Assembly: GCA_036924085.1 (NCBI GenBank)
Contig: JAVGWX010000003.1
Location: forward strand, 115,168,764-115,232,763
Length of the DNA stretch: 64,000 bases
Source of the DNA: Ariolimax columbianus
Lineage: Eukaryota > Mollusca > Gastropoda > Stylommatophora > Arionidae
Direction: 5' to 3'
Under the pieces are notes generated by a model, which saw only the letters and a program-made list of their open reading frames with translations, had not been told where the DNA came from and searched no databases. The translations under genes were made by a program, and so were the position numbers. This document shows positions 35,697 through 46,709 of the stretch, one piece after another. How positions within the stretch are numbered: position 1 is the first letter of the stretch; each line of letters opens with the position of its first letter.

Positions 35697-35957
35697 CGGA
35701 TACAAATGCAAAGGTAGTCCCATAGCAGACATTGCTGTCAGTGATGAAGTGTTATAGAATTCACTGTACTAAACCACCGCTTTGAAGGTGGGGTGGCCAG
35801 TTCCTTTCCTGGCTGCTGATGTCTTTCTCTAGTCGTTAACCAGTTACCCATTTACAGCTGGGTCGACTGGAGCTGCCGGTCGAAGGAGTTGAATCCGTTA
35901 TCTCTGCCATGAAAAGCGAGAGCTCTACCGCTTCGCTAATCAGCTCCGACATCTCAC
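35697..35957 (-). mobile_element. tRNA-derived SINE family F, reference copy
   Basis: Minus strand starts with a tRNA-like head (A box tagcgaagcggtagagctc, B-box-like ggattcaactcc), then cgacccagctgtaaatgggt, ggaactggccacccca and a 3' block with cttcatcactgacagcaatg. It sits inside the 46-bp array. The flanking agctcgga and agctccga are an imperfect 8-bp duplication. Confidence 0.75.
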
Positions 35958-36063
35958 CTGCAACACGTTTTGATAACTTACTTGAAATAAGTTCTGATAA
36001 CTTCTTTTAAAAAAAGCTCCGATAAGTTACTTCAAAAACGTTTTGACAGCTCACTTGTAATAT

Positions 36064-36415
36064 TCTCTGATACAGCTTGGCTGCCAAATGTCGTGGATTC
36101 AAATCACGGTGGAGACCGGGTTTTTTTTTCAAGCGGATGATCTGGTTAAATCGGACTCCAGTGTTGAGTGTCAAGAACTCGAAAAATCCCTTGGCAGTTA
36201 AAAATCGAATAGAGTAAGCTTAACAACCGCTGCCCGCACACAATTCTACATTATAGTGAAAAAAATATACCCAAATTATTTGTACCTTCCCCTAAGCCTA
36301 GTTCGCTGTAAAAGGTTTTAAAAAAAATACATACTACGTATAGATGAAGCATTCGATTACCTGGCAACATACATTAACATGCCTGTTTGGATACCAGGAT
36401 TCCAAGTAATACAAT
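36064..36415 (+). mobile_element. Repeat family H (SINE-like)
   Basis: Head gtggattcaaatcacgg resembles a B box. The body has cttggcagttaaaaatcga, and the end reads ggataccaggattccaag. The copy at 38815-39110 shares these blocks. Confidence 0.55.
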
Positions 36416-36584
36416 ACTTGAAATAAACTCAAATAAGCTCTGATTACACTTGAAATAAGCTCTCATAACTTGCTTGGAACAAACTCCAATAACTTACTTT
36501 GAAATAAGCTCTGAAATTATTTCTATTGCTCGTAAAGTACCTGTATTTCAATTTTGATCCGATCATATGTATTATTAGTTTCTG

Positions 36585-36815
36585 TCATGTGTGTTTAGAC
36601 AGTTAACTAACATATGTTTCTTGTCATGTGTGTTTAGACAGTTAACTAACATATGTTTCTTGTCATGTGTGTTTAGACAGTTAACTAACATATGTTTCTT
36701 GTCATGTGTGCTTGGACAGTTAACTAACATATGTTTCTTGTCATGTGTGTTTAGACAGTTAACTAACATATGTTTCTTGTCATGTGTGTTTAGACAGTTA
36801 CCTAACATGTCTCTT
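36585..36815. repeat. 39-bp minisatellite
   Basis: Six units built on gttaactaacatatgtttct then tgtcatgtgtgtttagaca. Frames are open on both strands (13-residue units) but probably not coding. Confidence 0.95.
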
Positions 36816-37079
36816 GTCATTAGTTACTGACCTACGTAACCTTGTGTTCTAATTGTTCCCATAAACATAATACTGTTTAATTTGTTACAAGTTTTTTAAG
36901 ATACATGGTTTTTCTTGTGGATGATTTTTACCACTCCGTGCCTTATTGTCTCCACTTCCTCAAGATCCTGCTTTTGTCCAGTTCTTTTCATTACCACCCG
37001 TGCCCTATTTGTGCACTTTACGAAGCATAGAGTCGTGATATCATTGGAGTACCATTTCCTATAGCAATGCATTTAAAGC

Positions 37080-37276
37080 GCGGCGAGGTTGCATGCCTCA
37101 AAAAAGTGTAGTAGGACATACATTGGGGAAACTGGTATGGAACTGCCGGAGCGTTTCCGCCAACACCTCAACGACATCCGAAACTGCACTGGTTCCCCAA
37201 TTGCCAACCACTTCAATAGTTTTGAGCACCGGGGTAAGGCTGACGTTAGTGTTACTGTTCATTGCTTCCACGCATT
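37080..37276 (+). pseudogene. GIY-YIG endonuclease fragment, Penelope-like
   Basis: One frame reads ARLHASKKCSRTYIGETGME, then RFRQHLNDIRN and SPIANHFN. The YIGETG...RFxxHLxDxR...PVAxHFN series is that of the GIY-YIG endonuclease domain of Penelope-like retroelements. Only the YIG half is present, and the RT is not found nearby. About 65 codons are recognisable before the sequence loses similarity. Confidence 0.65.
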
Positions 37277-38060
37277 CACTCAGGTTTCACCTCTATTCGT
37301 CTGGTGTTAGTGTTCATGTCACACACTTTGTTCCTTTTTTTTTTGGTGTCCAGTTTATTTTCCATCAGCTTCGTGTTGATGAGCATGGTATACCACTTAT
37401 TATTAAAATTGATGTTCATCTCGCTACTGTGAACGGTTTTAACTTTCAGGTTCTAATTTGTTGCTTTAGCGCTTTGCTTTTCGGTAACGTTATAGTGTAC
37501 TCAGCTGTAAAAATGTAACTGCCTTACATTTTGCGATGACAATGCAGTAAGTAAAGAGACTGGTCATCTCACATAAAATGTGTAATCTGGTTTAATGATG
37601 TTTCTGACACTTCATCCCTGACGGTAGTATCCACTAAAGATCTATTATATACTTTTGTTTTACCTTACAGAATTACGCAGGAGGATGTGTTGGACATTTG
37701 AGTAGATCTGGCTTTCCTTGTCTTATAACCAAAGTGGAGATCTGAGGACTCGTAGAATGTGACAATTCGTAGAGTGTGACGACTCGTAGAGTGTGACCAT
37801 TCTAAAACAGCGTACACTCGTCATCCGGAAGTGAATGTTCTGGAGATGTCCGTCCAGCCGTCACTGGTAAATATATGCAAGCTAAATAACATGTTATCCT
37901 CATTATTCTATGCCCTTATTGGGTTCAGTAGAAGACGCATGATGCGGTGCCAGTAGAGATACAACAGGACCACTGCAAATATAAAATTACGTCGCATAAG
38001 ACAGTTGTGTATGGGACTAGCAATGTTATCATGAAAGACGAATGACTTCTGAAACTACAC
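37277..38060. other. Unassigned sequence; weak acceptor; short repeats
   Basis: A strong-looking acceptor ttttgttttaccttacag ends at 37671, followed by a 24-codon frame ending in TGA. Four units of an 18-bp repeat (gactcgtagagtgtgac) lie at 37745-37800. A family F fragment (cacttcatccctgac) is near 37610. Confidence 0.35.
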
Positions 38061-38062
38061 CT

Positions 38063-38225
38063 ACACGAGATCATATACATACTTGCATACAGGCTTCGTG
38101 TAACTGTGTCGGCTGTTATGCCTGCTCTATGCTCTGTATGGAGCGAATAGGACAAGATAGAGAATAATGAGCACCGCGCTACAACTGCGTCTAGCTTCCT
38201 ATCAGAAAGCCTGTATCAGAGGATG

Positions 38226-38263
<38 letters not shown>

Positions 38264-38520
38264 GTTCGCCTTATTTATCTATTCCCCAAGGCGTGTGTGC
38301 GTTACACTGTGGTTTTTATTTTGCGCCTGTCAGCCCAGTGCATCCGACTTCAGCATGCATTTTATGTAAGGGTCTGCTTCCTCCTGCATTTTCTAAGGGT
38401 TGGTTCCCCGGGGTAACGGCCGGTGCTGTGATGGGGATCGAACCCAGCACCTTCTGGTTGTGAGCCGTGCCACTTAACCACTAGGCCACGCCGTCCCCAT
38501 GTATATGATCTCGTCGAGAT
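38063..38520. repeat. ~37-bp inverted repeat, right arm split by a SINE
   Basis: The left arm (38063-38099; acgagatcatatacat then atacaggctt) is complementary to aagcctgtat at 38208-38217 joined to gtatatgatctcgtc at 38501-38515. The right arm is interrupted by the family B SINE at 38230-38498. Before that insertion the arms enclosed about 108 bp. Confidence 0.7.
38230..38498 (-). mobile_element. tRNA-derived SINE family B
   Basis: Minus strand: gggacggcgtggcctagtgg head, B box gggttcgatccc, core tgctgaagtcggatgcactg and a 32-base A tail (poly-T at 38230-38261). The flanking duplication atgtata is at 38223-38229 and 38499-38505. Confidence 0.9.
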
Positions 38521-38814
38521 TGTTTGTGTGTCTTTGTGTTTTACACGATACGTTTGCCAGGCACATGCACAGCCATCTTAATCACATTTTAAAACATACT
38601 ACAATGTACTTATTCTTTCCTTCTCAGTAAATGGTCAAAGATTTCGCATAGCGACAAAAAATAGGCTTTAGAATTATTTTGTAAGTTAAATATTTGCAGG
38701 TAAAAGCTAAATGGCGGTCGCTATAGTTGAGAGATAAATACGCCTATGAACAAACGAAAGCGCGATTGAAATCACACAAGTTGTAAGCATCCTCTGGTCT
38801 CAAGGTAAGTGAGA

Positions 38815-39110
38815 TCAGCGTCTAGTCATATTGAAGATTAAGGAAAAACTCGGATATCCTGTGTACACCCTGTGCACGTCAAAGAACCTCTGGCAGTTGA
38901 AAATCGATTAGAATAGGCTGTTAACCGCAGTCCGAGAAAAACAGTAAAAAGTAATGACATTCTTACCCAGCCCGAAATCTACTTTCTGCTATACCTAGTA
39001 AGCCTCAGGAAGTGCAGGGTGCAAAATAAAGAACGTACTACCCATAACCTGCGACTTCCTGACGGCAGACATAACCTGTCAGTTTGAACACAGGATTCCA
39101 AGAAAATATA
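38815..39110 (+). mobile_element. Repeat family H
   Basis: Shares tggcagttgaaaatcgatta and aacacaggattccaagaaaa with 36064-36415 and includes gtgcaaaataaagaacgt. Confidence 0.5.
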
Positions 39111-39194
39111 TGAATTCCTACATCCAGAATGTAGAATAGCAGAACCTTCTACTGGCGGCGCCAATACATGACTGGCATTATGGGTGGAAGATCA

Positions 39195-39895
39195 ATCAAT
39201 CTCAAGAGCTGATTGCTAGCATCAGGACCAGCGACACAGAACTGACTTCTAGCTTCAGAGCAGCGACCAAGAGCTGATTGCTAGCATCAGGACTAGCGAC
39301 ACAGAACTGACTTTTAGCTTCAGGGGCAGCGACCAAGAGCTGATTGCTAGCCTCAGGACCAGCGACACAGAGCTGACTTCTAGCTTCAGGGGCAGCGACT
39401 AAGAGCTGATTGCTAGCATCAGGACCAGCGACACAGAACTGACTTTTAGCTTCAGGGGCAGCGACCAAGAGCTGATTGCTAGCATCAGGACCAGCGACAC
39501 AGAACTGACTTTTAGCTTCAGGGGCAGCGACCAAGCGCTGATTGCTAGCCTCAGGACCAGCGACACAGAGCTGACTTCTAGCTTCAAGGTCAGCCACACA
39601 GAGCTAACTTCTTGCTTCAAGGTCAGATACACAGAGCTGACTGCTAGCTTCAGGGACACCCGCACAGAGTTGACGACTGCTAACTTTAGGGACAGCGACC
39701 CAGAGCTGACTACTGACTTCCGGGCCAGCCACACAGAGCTGACTTTTAGCTTCAGGGGACTGCTAGCTTCAGGGCCAGCGACCCAAAGCTGACTGCTAGC
39801 TTCAGGGCCAGCGATCCAGAGCTGGCTGTTAAATTCCGGGCCAGTGACCCAGAGTTCACTGCTAGCTTCAGGTTGTCAGCGACCCAGAGCTGCGA
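39195..39895. repeat. 33/66-bp minisatellite derived from SINE family A
   Basis: Units of 33 bp (gcgacacagaactgacttct then agcttcaggggca) in 66-bp pairs, about 21 in all. The unit is the same segment as the family A head gcgacccatagctgactgct-agcgtcagggcca, which occurs about 1.6 times there. The array runs directly into a family A copy. Open frames on the minus strand reflect the unit length. Confidence 0.85.
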
Positions 39896-40170
39896 AGATC
39901 CGTCTCCGCCTCCACGTCATGATCCTGGACAACAGACTCCAACAGCGCACAGTGCCTTTGAAGAAAGAATCGGTGAAGAAAAGCTAACCCGGTACGAAAT
40001 AATTTCATGCTGAAGTCGGATGTGTCGAACCAAAAGGTGCAACATGTTGCAGTCAGACTGTAATCTATCATGCAACGCACTCCATTCTCCGGGCACATCT
40101 TGCTACTTGTAACGCACTTTTCAGCGCTTGGTAGCTATAGTTTGAAAACGATCGACGAAAAATAAGAAGA
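39860..40170 (+). mobile_element. SINE family A with expanded head
   Basis: Plus-strand copy with cgacccagagctgcgaagat, ctaacccggtac, core tgctgaagtcggatgtgtcg and end gacgaaaaataagaag. Its head merges with the 33-bp array. Confidence 0.85.
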
Positions 40171-40189
40171 TAAAGTCCACCGCACATAC

Positions 40190-40330
40190 TCCAGTCTATC
40201 CAGCTGTAAATGGGTACTTGATCTACAGATATGGAAGGGGGCAAGGCAGATAACTCCCTCTTAGAAACAGCTGAAACCTTGTATTTCAGATGGTAATTTC
40301 TACTATAGAGATATCTCCTTTGAAAGTGTC
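40190..40330 (+). mobile_element. SINE family F, partial
   Basis: Contains ccagctgtaaatgggtactt, the family F middle block; the ends are diverged. Confidence 0.45.
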
Positions 40331-40379
40331 TTGCGTCTTTTAGAATAGCGATGTTAAAGTTGCAGGAATTTGCAATTCA

Positions 40380-41115
40380 ATTAAAGAACAAAACTCAGGT
40401 TTATGGTTTGGACATTACCAGAAAGAAAACAAAAACTATGATAATTAACCAAATTGACTGGAAATATATAGATAAAAATAGATAGTCATATACTGGGAAA
40501 AGGTGAAGAGCTTCTCCTGTCTTGGTGATATCATGACAATTGGGAGGTACAAAATGGACGCCGGGAAGAGAATATGAATAGCCAATTCTGTATTCAGCAA
40601 CATGAGTCATATATTGACATCCAAGCACGTTACTCATAAATGAATAATCAGAGTGATCACGTGTTATGCATTATTATTGTTACTGTATGTCTTAGAAACA
40701 CGGACAATGAGCAAACGATTAAAGTAGAGAACTTTTCCTCTTGAAGTATGGATATATAAAAGAATGCGGCGCATGTCCTGTGAAGAAAAGAAATGAAATA
40801 AGTAAGCGTTGGATAAGTTCGGGGTACAAAGAGAATCGATGAACGAAAGCAGAATCTAGCAGTAAAGATACGTTGCTCCTAACACCTTGGTGCATACAAT
40901 ACTGAAAGGAAAGAGGAATCCGGAGGGGGGGGGGGGCGGAGGTGAGAAGGCAACCGGGCTGAAGGTAAACAGCGCTATAAATGGGAGAATAACATCAGAA
41001 GTAGGGCGGGTTAACACATGACAGTTTTATAATTATAGAAAGAGATAGAGGACGTTGGAGATCTATTCCAGCCGACCTTCACTGTGGAGATGCCACCTGA
41101 ACTGAAATGTAGTTA
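40380..41115 (+). pseudogene. LINE reverse-transcriptase thumb and C-terminus remnant
   Basis: Frames read YGLDITRKKTKTMII near 40400, then a LGDIMTIGRYKMDAGKRI segment, ILTSKH near 40620, and finally FTARDRGRW-like and IPADLHCGDAT with stop near 41098. This matches the GLxxxxKKTKxM...YLG...LTSKH...RDRGRWRxI order of a LINE RT. A G run (40925-40936) and many stops disrupt it. It belongs with the 7050-7290 remnant. Confidence 0.7.
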
Positions 41116-41369
41116 AAGTTACAGTTTAAAATAAAAAACAGCAACATACTGACCCAGTCGAGGTGCAAAGACGATGCCCACTGCTACCTCACATGTGGTT
41201 ATCACTATGGGAAACGAATTACTGCCAAGACTAGGGTATCCTTCTATGGCAATCTTCCAAGAGTGTCAGCTGCCAACAAAGTAGAACATTAGGAGGTGAC
41301 ACGAGGGTATACAAACAGATGTATGGATTGTGGTGGGTCCATATTTCATACTTTTAGATGTTTTGAATC

Positions 41370-41745
41370 CCGAGTGCTCCGCCGGGGTGTGTAGGACAAG
41401 GACAAGAATAGCACCACTGCCTCGCGGAGAGCATGTCGTAGGAGGCGACTAACTGTATGACATGTCATAACACCGGCCATGGTTATGTATTTTGTTTAGA
41501 GCAGCATAGATGGCGCCTTACAGGCTGGGGGGTCTACTTTGCTCTAGTGTTTGAGTCTATTAAGATGAACTCGCACATCGGTTAACCACCCAATGCATTG
41601 GAGTATTAAGCCGCCCAAGCCTAGCCCGCTAAGCAGGAAATACTTCTCCCAGCTATATCCATCTCATACCAGAGCTGGGACCTGCACAGGGGCATCTGCC
41701 CTTGTAAAAGTACAGGTCGACTAAGAACCAAGATTTTTTGAGATA
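41370..41745 (+). mobile_element. Interspersed repeat family C
   Basis: Second plus-strand copy: ccgccggggtgtgtagg, gcagcatagatggcgcc, gagtctattaagatgaact, and the end aggtcgactaagaaccaag. It includes the block ggagagcatgtcgtaggagg that is missing from 5288-5672. Confidence 0.75.
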
Positions 41746-41934
41746 ATAAAACTAAGGTGAATGGCAATGCCTTTGTGTGTGGTTACGGGGGAATTGGTTA
41801 GTGGATCTAGTATCTTTCTTGAAGCAAAGCGAATACAGCAGATCAGTGGAACGGTTCTTGTTTGCGTATTATTGCTTTACTTTGTTGTTTGTTGTTTTGG
41901 TTAAATGTTTTCTGAGTGTTGAGAGTATACATGT

Positions 41935-42215
41935 TTTTGCTATTGTGGTGGCTACTTTGCTATCGTGGTGGCTACTTTGCTATCGTTGTGGCTAATTTGC
42001 TATCACAGTGCTACTTTGATATCGGCCTGCCAACATTGCTATCGTCGTCGATACTTTGATATCGTCGTGGCTACTGTGATATCGTCGTGGCTACTTTGAT
42101 ATCGTCGTGGCTACTTTGATATCGTCGTGGCTACTTTGATATCGTCGTGGCTACTTTGCTATCATGGTGGCTACTTTGACATCGTGTGAGCTATTCTGCT
42201 ATCGTCGTGGCTACG
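41935..42215. repeat. 20-bp minisatellite
   Basis: About 14 units of gctactttgatatcgtcgtg with variants (gctatcgtggtg). Confidence 0.95.
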
Positions 42216-42929
42216 TTGTCAAAATAAACCACCACTGCAGGAAAACGCAAAGGTTCTGTAAGAGGCTAACCGCAGTGGTGGCCTTATACCACCAAACTAT
42301 TGTAAGAGGCAAAAAGAAATACTTGGAAGCTTAATTACAAAACATAAAATATTGAACACTGATATCATTACAACTCATCAGGTACACATGGCCCTACTCT
42401 TCTTGAGCTTAGAGGGGAACAGAGATTGCTCGTTTTCCATCTCTTGATCAAGTGCCAATAAATACACCATCTCAGGCCAGCGAGCATTCCGTCAATCTGG
42501 CTGCTGTCCAACTTGGGTAAGTTTGAAACGACTCCCAGGCTTTCAGACCAAATGATTAGGTTAATACAGGCATGAATGTCAGACAAAATGCAGAGCTCAG
42601 CAGTTATCATATTTCAACACATAGACAGAGCTGTCATGTACACATCAGCTTTATGTATTAACATGTTTGACTGTTAACTTCAACGTTGTATGTTTTATTT
42701 ATGATAATTAAATGTGTGGGTACAAACAATGTTTGTTTTTATTCATTGTTGTTTCAATTATGCATGATTGAGTTCAATTAACAGCAGAGGAAGCTGTACA
42801 GTTAAGTATGTATCGTTGTATCTTCTACACGAAGACTAAACTGACACGTATGACTGGCATCAGCTAATTTTTTTATAATAAAACACTTACGAAACTCCTC
42901 GTGTTTTATAGTTCGTATTAGGTAACCGG
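42216..42929. other. Unassigned sequence
   Basis: An 80-codon minus-strand frame (42368-42610) has no recognised domain. Confidence 0.4.
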
Positions 42930-43215
42930 TCGTTTGAGTAGCAGAGTGGGAGAGCTCTTGCTTATCATGATAAAGGTGCAGAGCTCAATTCTCGATATGG
43001 AAACGGTACTGTCGACCCGACTGAAAATGGAGACATGGCTTTACGGTTAGGGAAAGAAAGACCCAGAGGAAAGGAAACTGGCTACCCCACTTCACAAGGC
43101 CTACCATATTTAAGTCTTTAAAACGTCATCGTAACACTTCATCCACGACAGCACTGTCTGGTATGGGACTACCTTTGCCTTGTATTAGATGTCCAGAACT
43201 ATTAACAAACTTAGG
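42930..43215 (+). mobile_element. tRNA-derived SINE family F
   Basis: A-box region gtagcagagtgggagagctc, diverged B box, cgacccgactgaaaatggag, ggaaactggctacccca and the 3' block cacttcatccacgacagcac-tgtc then gggactacctttgcc. Confidence 0.7.
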
Positions 43216-43739
43216 TTTATACCATATCAATAAATACTATAACAACATTTATAGCTAGAGATTGGTAAGAGAAACTGGAGATGGATAGGCGCATATTCAG
43301 AAAGAATGGTGATATAACCAGGCACTTAGTGGATTGGAACCAACATAAGATCAGACAGAACGCAAAAGAACTCTCTGTAAAGAATGGGGGAACGGGAGGC
43401 CAAGGATAAACTCAAGAAACAGCCCAAACTAGAAATAGATGAAAAGCATCTTCATGTTTATGCTAAAAGAACATCAATTTAGTCCAGTCGTTGTCTGTTT
43501 AACATATAACTATTTCCTTGTTTATGTGCTTAAACTATGTTTTAAAATTGAATTGTTTTTGTTTATATAACACTCATCAACAGCTAGATACACAACAGAG
43601 AGATTGTGCGAATTGTCTGTCTGACACTGTGACTTGCGCTTGAAGTAGACTAAGTGTAAATGATTTGCCTTATCATCACCTGCACTCTCTCGTCCTAGTT
43701 GTTCAATGCCCACAATGAGTAGGATTACTCTTGTGTGAG
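43216..43739. other. Unassigned sequence
   Basis: No supported feature. Confidence 0.45.
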
Positions 43740-43960
43740 CCCTAAAAAGGACGTTGAGTGGTGGATTGGCCTAGATTTCCTTACATTGCAAGCGTGCTCA
43801 TGAAGATGGACCGGGGTCCTCCAGGTAGTTGTGCTATGTTTGGCTTCATCCGTATGTCGCTCATTACTACAGATATCACGTCGATCTCTAACCTTGTTAT
43901 CTAGGCTGCCATGAAAACAGCCTGTTTCCACGAAGGTCTTCGAGGAAGCCAAGGTGAGGG
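43740..43960 (-). mobile_element. Interspersed repeat family D
   Basis: Shares gatggaccggggtcctcca, atcacgtcgatctctaacc and cagcctgtttcca with the 62810-63000 copy. Confidence 0.6.
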
Positions 43961-44211
43961 TCTTGGCCAGTATTTTTTGCCTGACCCTAACTAACGTGCC
44001 TGATCAGACATTAGTAACCCTTCCTCTCTCGTCCTGAAAACATAACCTGGTCCAGTAACACAACATATTAGTGAAGATAGCACAGGATGCAATTTTTTTG
44101 CAGTTATACTCCAGTAGACACAGCTTGGGGAAGGAATTCCATAACTTTACTCATGTTTTTGTCCGGACAAGGGCCAACATCATGTTCCCTACTCTTTTCG
44201 CTTTTCCACTG

Positions 44212-44566
44212 GGGATCAAGATGATGAGCTGTATCGGCTAGCGATCCAAAGCTGACTGCTTGCGTCAGGGCCAGCGACCCAGAGCTGTCAAACCCCCTTC
44301 TACACCTTCAAGTGGGGATCCTGGAGGACAGGCTGCAACAGGGCAGACTGGCTAAGGAGAAAGGATAGAAGAGGGAAGGCTAACCAGGTACCCACAAATG
44401 CAATGCTGAAGTCAGATGTGTTGGACCGAAAGGTACAAATATCGAAGTCAAGCTGTAAACTGCAACACACCACAATCAGTTTTCTGGGTTACATCCTGCT
44501 ACTTGCAAAGCCCTATTCAGGATTCTGTAGCAGTAATTTGTGAACAAACGAAGAAGAAGAAAAAGA
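44212..44566 (+). mobile_element. SINE family A, full length with TSD
   Basis: Plus-strand copy beginning gggatcaagatgatgagc and ending acgaagaagaagaaaaaga. Flanking ttttccactg (44202-44211) and ttttcaactg (44567-44576) match at nine of ten bases. The core reads tgctgaagtcagatgtgttg. Confidence 0.9.
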
Positions 44567-44820
44567 TTTTCAACTGCCATTAGCTATTTTACATTTACAG
44601 TCTGTACAGGCGTCTCCGAGCTTATGGTCCGTCTTGAAAGAACTAGGCACATGATATTCTCTCCTTTGAGATCATGGGGTCACTGGTGGCATTCGAAAAC
44701 CCACTGTTTGGATCTTTGAGACGATGGCCTTACTTCTCTGCTACAGCAGCCACTTAGTGCATATAAATGACATTAACTGCCAGAACAGTGAAACATTGAC
44801 CTTGTTATTCAAATCTCACA

Positions 44821-45920
44821 ACCAATGCACCAGAGACTAAACAATGTCGGAAATGGGAAACTAAAGCGGAGAAACTTTGCAGAAATAGCCAAAGTAAAGA
44901 TGCACGAAGATCCAATGAACGCACTAACAACTCCAAAGCCCATCCCTGCTGTACGAAAACCTACATGGAGGCAGCATATATTTCCAGAAGTGGTAGAAAA
45001 TATACCAGGTATTGGAAACAAAAACTGCCAGACTGAAAAAGAAAGAAGAGATACTACCCTGAGCTACATAACGGAAAACTACCCAAGCATGGACTGAACC
45101 CATGCATACACCGACGGTTCTGTAACAAACAACACAGAACGGAGGGGCAGGAGCATTTCTGAACCTACCAAATGGCAGAAAGATAACACTATCATTCGCC
45201 ACTGGAAAATACACAAGCAATTTCAGAGCGGAGGCAGAGGCACTGAGGGCGGCAGTGGAAGAAATGGTGACAGGTAAAAAGAATGAAATCCATATAGTCC
45301 TGCTTACAGATGCTCTGGCCGTAGGCACAGCACTAAAAAGCCAGAAAAATACTGAACTAAGTGATTTAAGAGCAGTACTCTGTCAACTATGCCAGCAGTC
45401 CGCACCAAAAAGGGTAGTGGTACAGTGGGTTCCATCCCACTGCAACATCCAAGGCAACGAGAAGGCAGACAGACTGGCAAAAGAAGGTGCAAGACTACTA
45501 CAACCAGATACTAGTATGACATACGAAGAGTCAAAACGGCTTATTAGAGCTAGATACATGACCAAATGGGAAACCGAACATACTGGCTACACAAAAAACG
45601 ATGCCTATTACCAGTTGAACAGAAGAGAGCAGGTCGTGGTCTTCAGACTTCGTACTGGCCACAATAGACTGAGGTACCACCTATTCAACAAATTGAAGAT
45701 AGGTGGCACTGACGAATGCCCGTTTGGAACCGGGAAAATGACCGCTGAGCATTTGCTGCAAAACTGCCCGACATACGAGGATCAGAGAGAGCAAATGTGG
45801 CCATCACCAGTGGCAACGCTAGACAAGCTCTATGGCAGTGTCGACAGCCTCAGGAGGAACGCTGCTTTTTTCGAAAAAATTATGGTTGCTGTCTGACTGC
45901 GTACGATGAGGAAGAAGAAG
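44821..45920 (+). pseudogene. Longest RNase H LINE copy, mutated
   Basis: Covers the RT-RNase H linker (open frame 44825-45097), RNase H and the Cys-His tail. Two lesions break it: a TGA at about 45094-45096 where the frame otherwise runs into THAYTDG, and a two-base deletion near 45131 relative to the copy at 415-1240. The open part 45255-45896 retains LLTDAL, WVPSHCNIQGNEKAD and EHLLQNC; the first motif cysteine pair reads CPF, so one Cys is lost. It ends in GAA repeats. A perfect 10-bp duplication aaatctcaca flanks it (44811-44820, 45921-45930). Confidence 0.92.
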
Positions 45921-45930
45921 AAATCTCACA

Positions 45931-46448
45931 GCCCATGGTCTTCGTTGTTCTGCGATCAACAAGTTCTTCTTTGCATTTTTGTTGTTATATTAGACCCATT
46001 TATTTAAGCTGACTACTAAGCCCTTTGACGAGAATACAGGTATCATTTATGATTTATGTTGTTTCACTATGTTAAGACTTAGTTAGATTTAGATTTTGCT
46101 TTATTTATTTATTTCATGTTTTTAAAAATTAATTTCAGTACTTTAATATATAAATAGTAACATATAAATCTGCTTTGATATTCAAACAACTGCTAATGAT
46201 TGATTCCTGGAAACAATTTTTTTTAAAGTTGATGCATTTGTTTTTCTTGATTTTGTATTTTGTAGCGACTTAACAAGCAATTCACTAAATGGGTGAAGGA
46301 AAAACAGTTCTAATTGCTAAAGTAAGTGAACCCATTCTCATTACCCTGTCTGAACATGTTTGTACTATATTTTCATTTGTAGTTGTGTCAATTCCCCGCT
46401 ATCTCTCTCTCCATTCCCCCACCCCTCTCTCAACTTTACTATGTCTTC
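45931..46448. other. AT-rich unassigned sequence
   Basis: Only the small exon-like stretch at 46266-46321 stands out. Confidence 0.45.
46266..46321 (+). other. Candidate 56-nt exon
   Basis: Preceded by a pyrimidine-rich acceptor (cttgattttgtattttgtag) and followed by a consensus donor (aaa then gtaagtgaac). One frame contains ATG and MGEGKTVLIAK; the other frames have stops. It could be a 5' exon or a chance match. Confidence 0.25.
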
Positions 46449-46460
46449 ATATCCTGGCTG

Positions 46461-46697
46461 GGGACGGGGTGGCCTAGTGGTTAAGTGGCACGGCTCACAA
46501 CCGGAAGGTGCTGAGTTCGAACCTATCACAGCACCGGCCGTTACCGCGGGGAAGCAAACCCTTAGAAAATGCAGGAGGAAGCTGACCCTTACATAAAATG
46601 CATGCTGAAGTCGGATGCACTGGGCCGACAGGCGCAAAATAAAAAAACCCGCCTTGGGGAATAGAGAAATAAGGCGAACGCAAAAAACAAAAACAAA
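46461..46697 (+). mobile_element. tRNA-derived SINE family B, intact with TSD
   Basis: A box tggcctagtggttaagtgg, B box gagttcgaacct, gaaaatgcaggaggaag, core tgctgaagtcggatgcactg-ggcc, and an A-rich tail. A perfect 12-bp duplication atatcctggctg flanks it (46449-46460, 46698-46709). Confidence 0.92.
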
Positions 46698-46709
46698 ATA
46701 TCCTGGCTG

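Larger units (their letters stand above)
35385..36520. repeat. 46-bp minisatellite split by two SINEs
   Basis: Units built on taagctctgaaaacttactt then aaaataaattgttattctac and gtgaaa: about seven good units at 35385-35695, decayed units at 35960-36063, and more at 36416-36520. The two gaps are occupied by a family F SINE and a family H element. Confidence 0.85.

Noticed and set aside
37672..37746. Terminal exon after a strong acceptor
   Set aside because: Only 24 codons, no polyadenylation signal and no homology; too weak to call.
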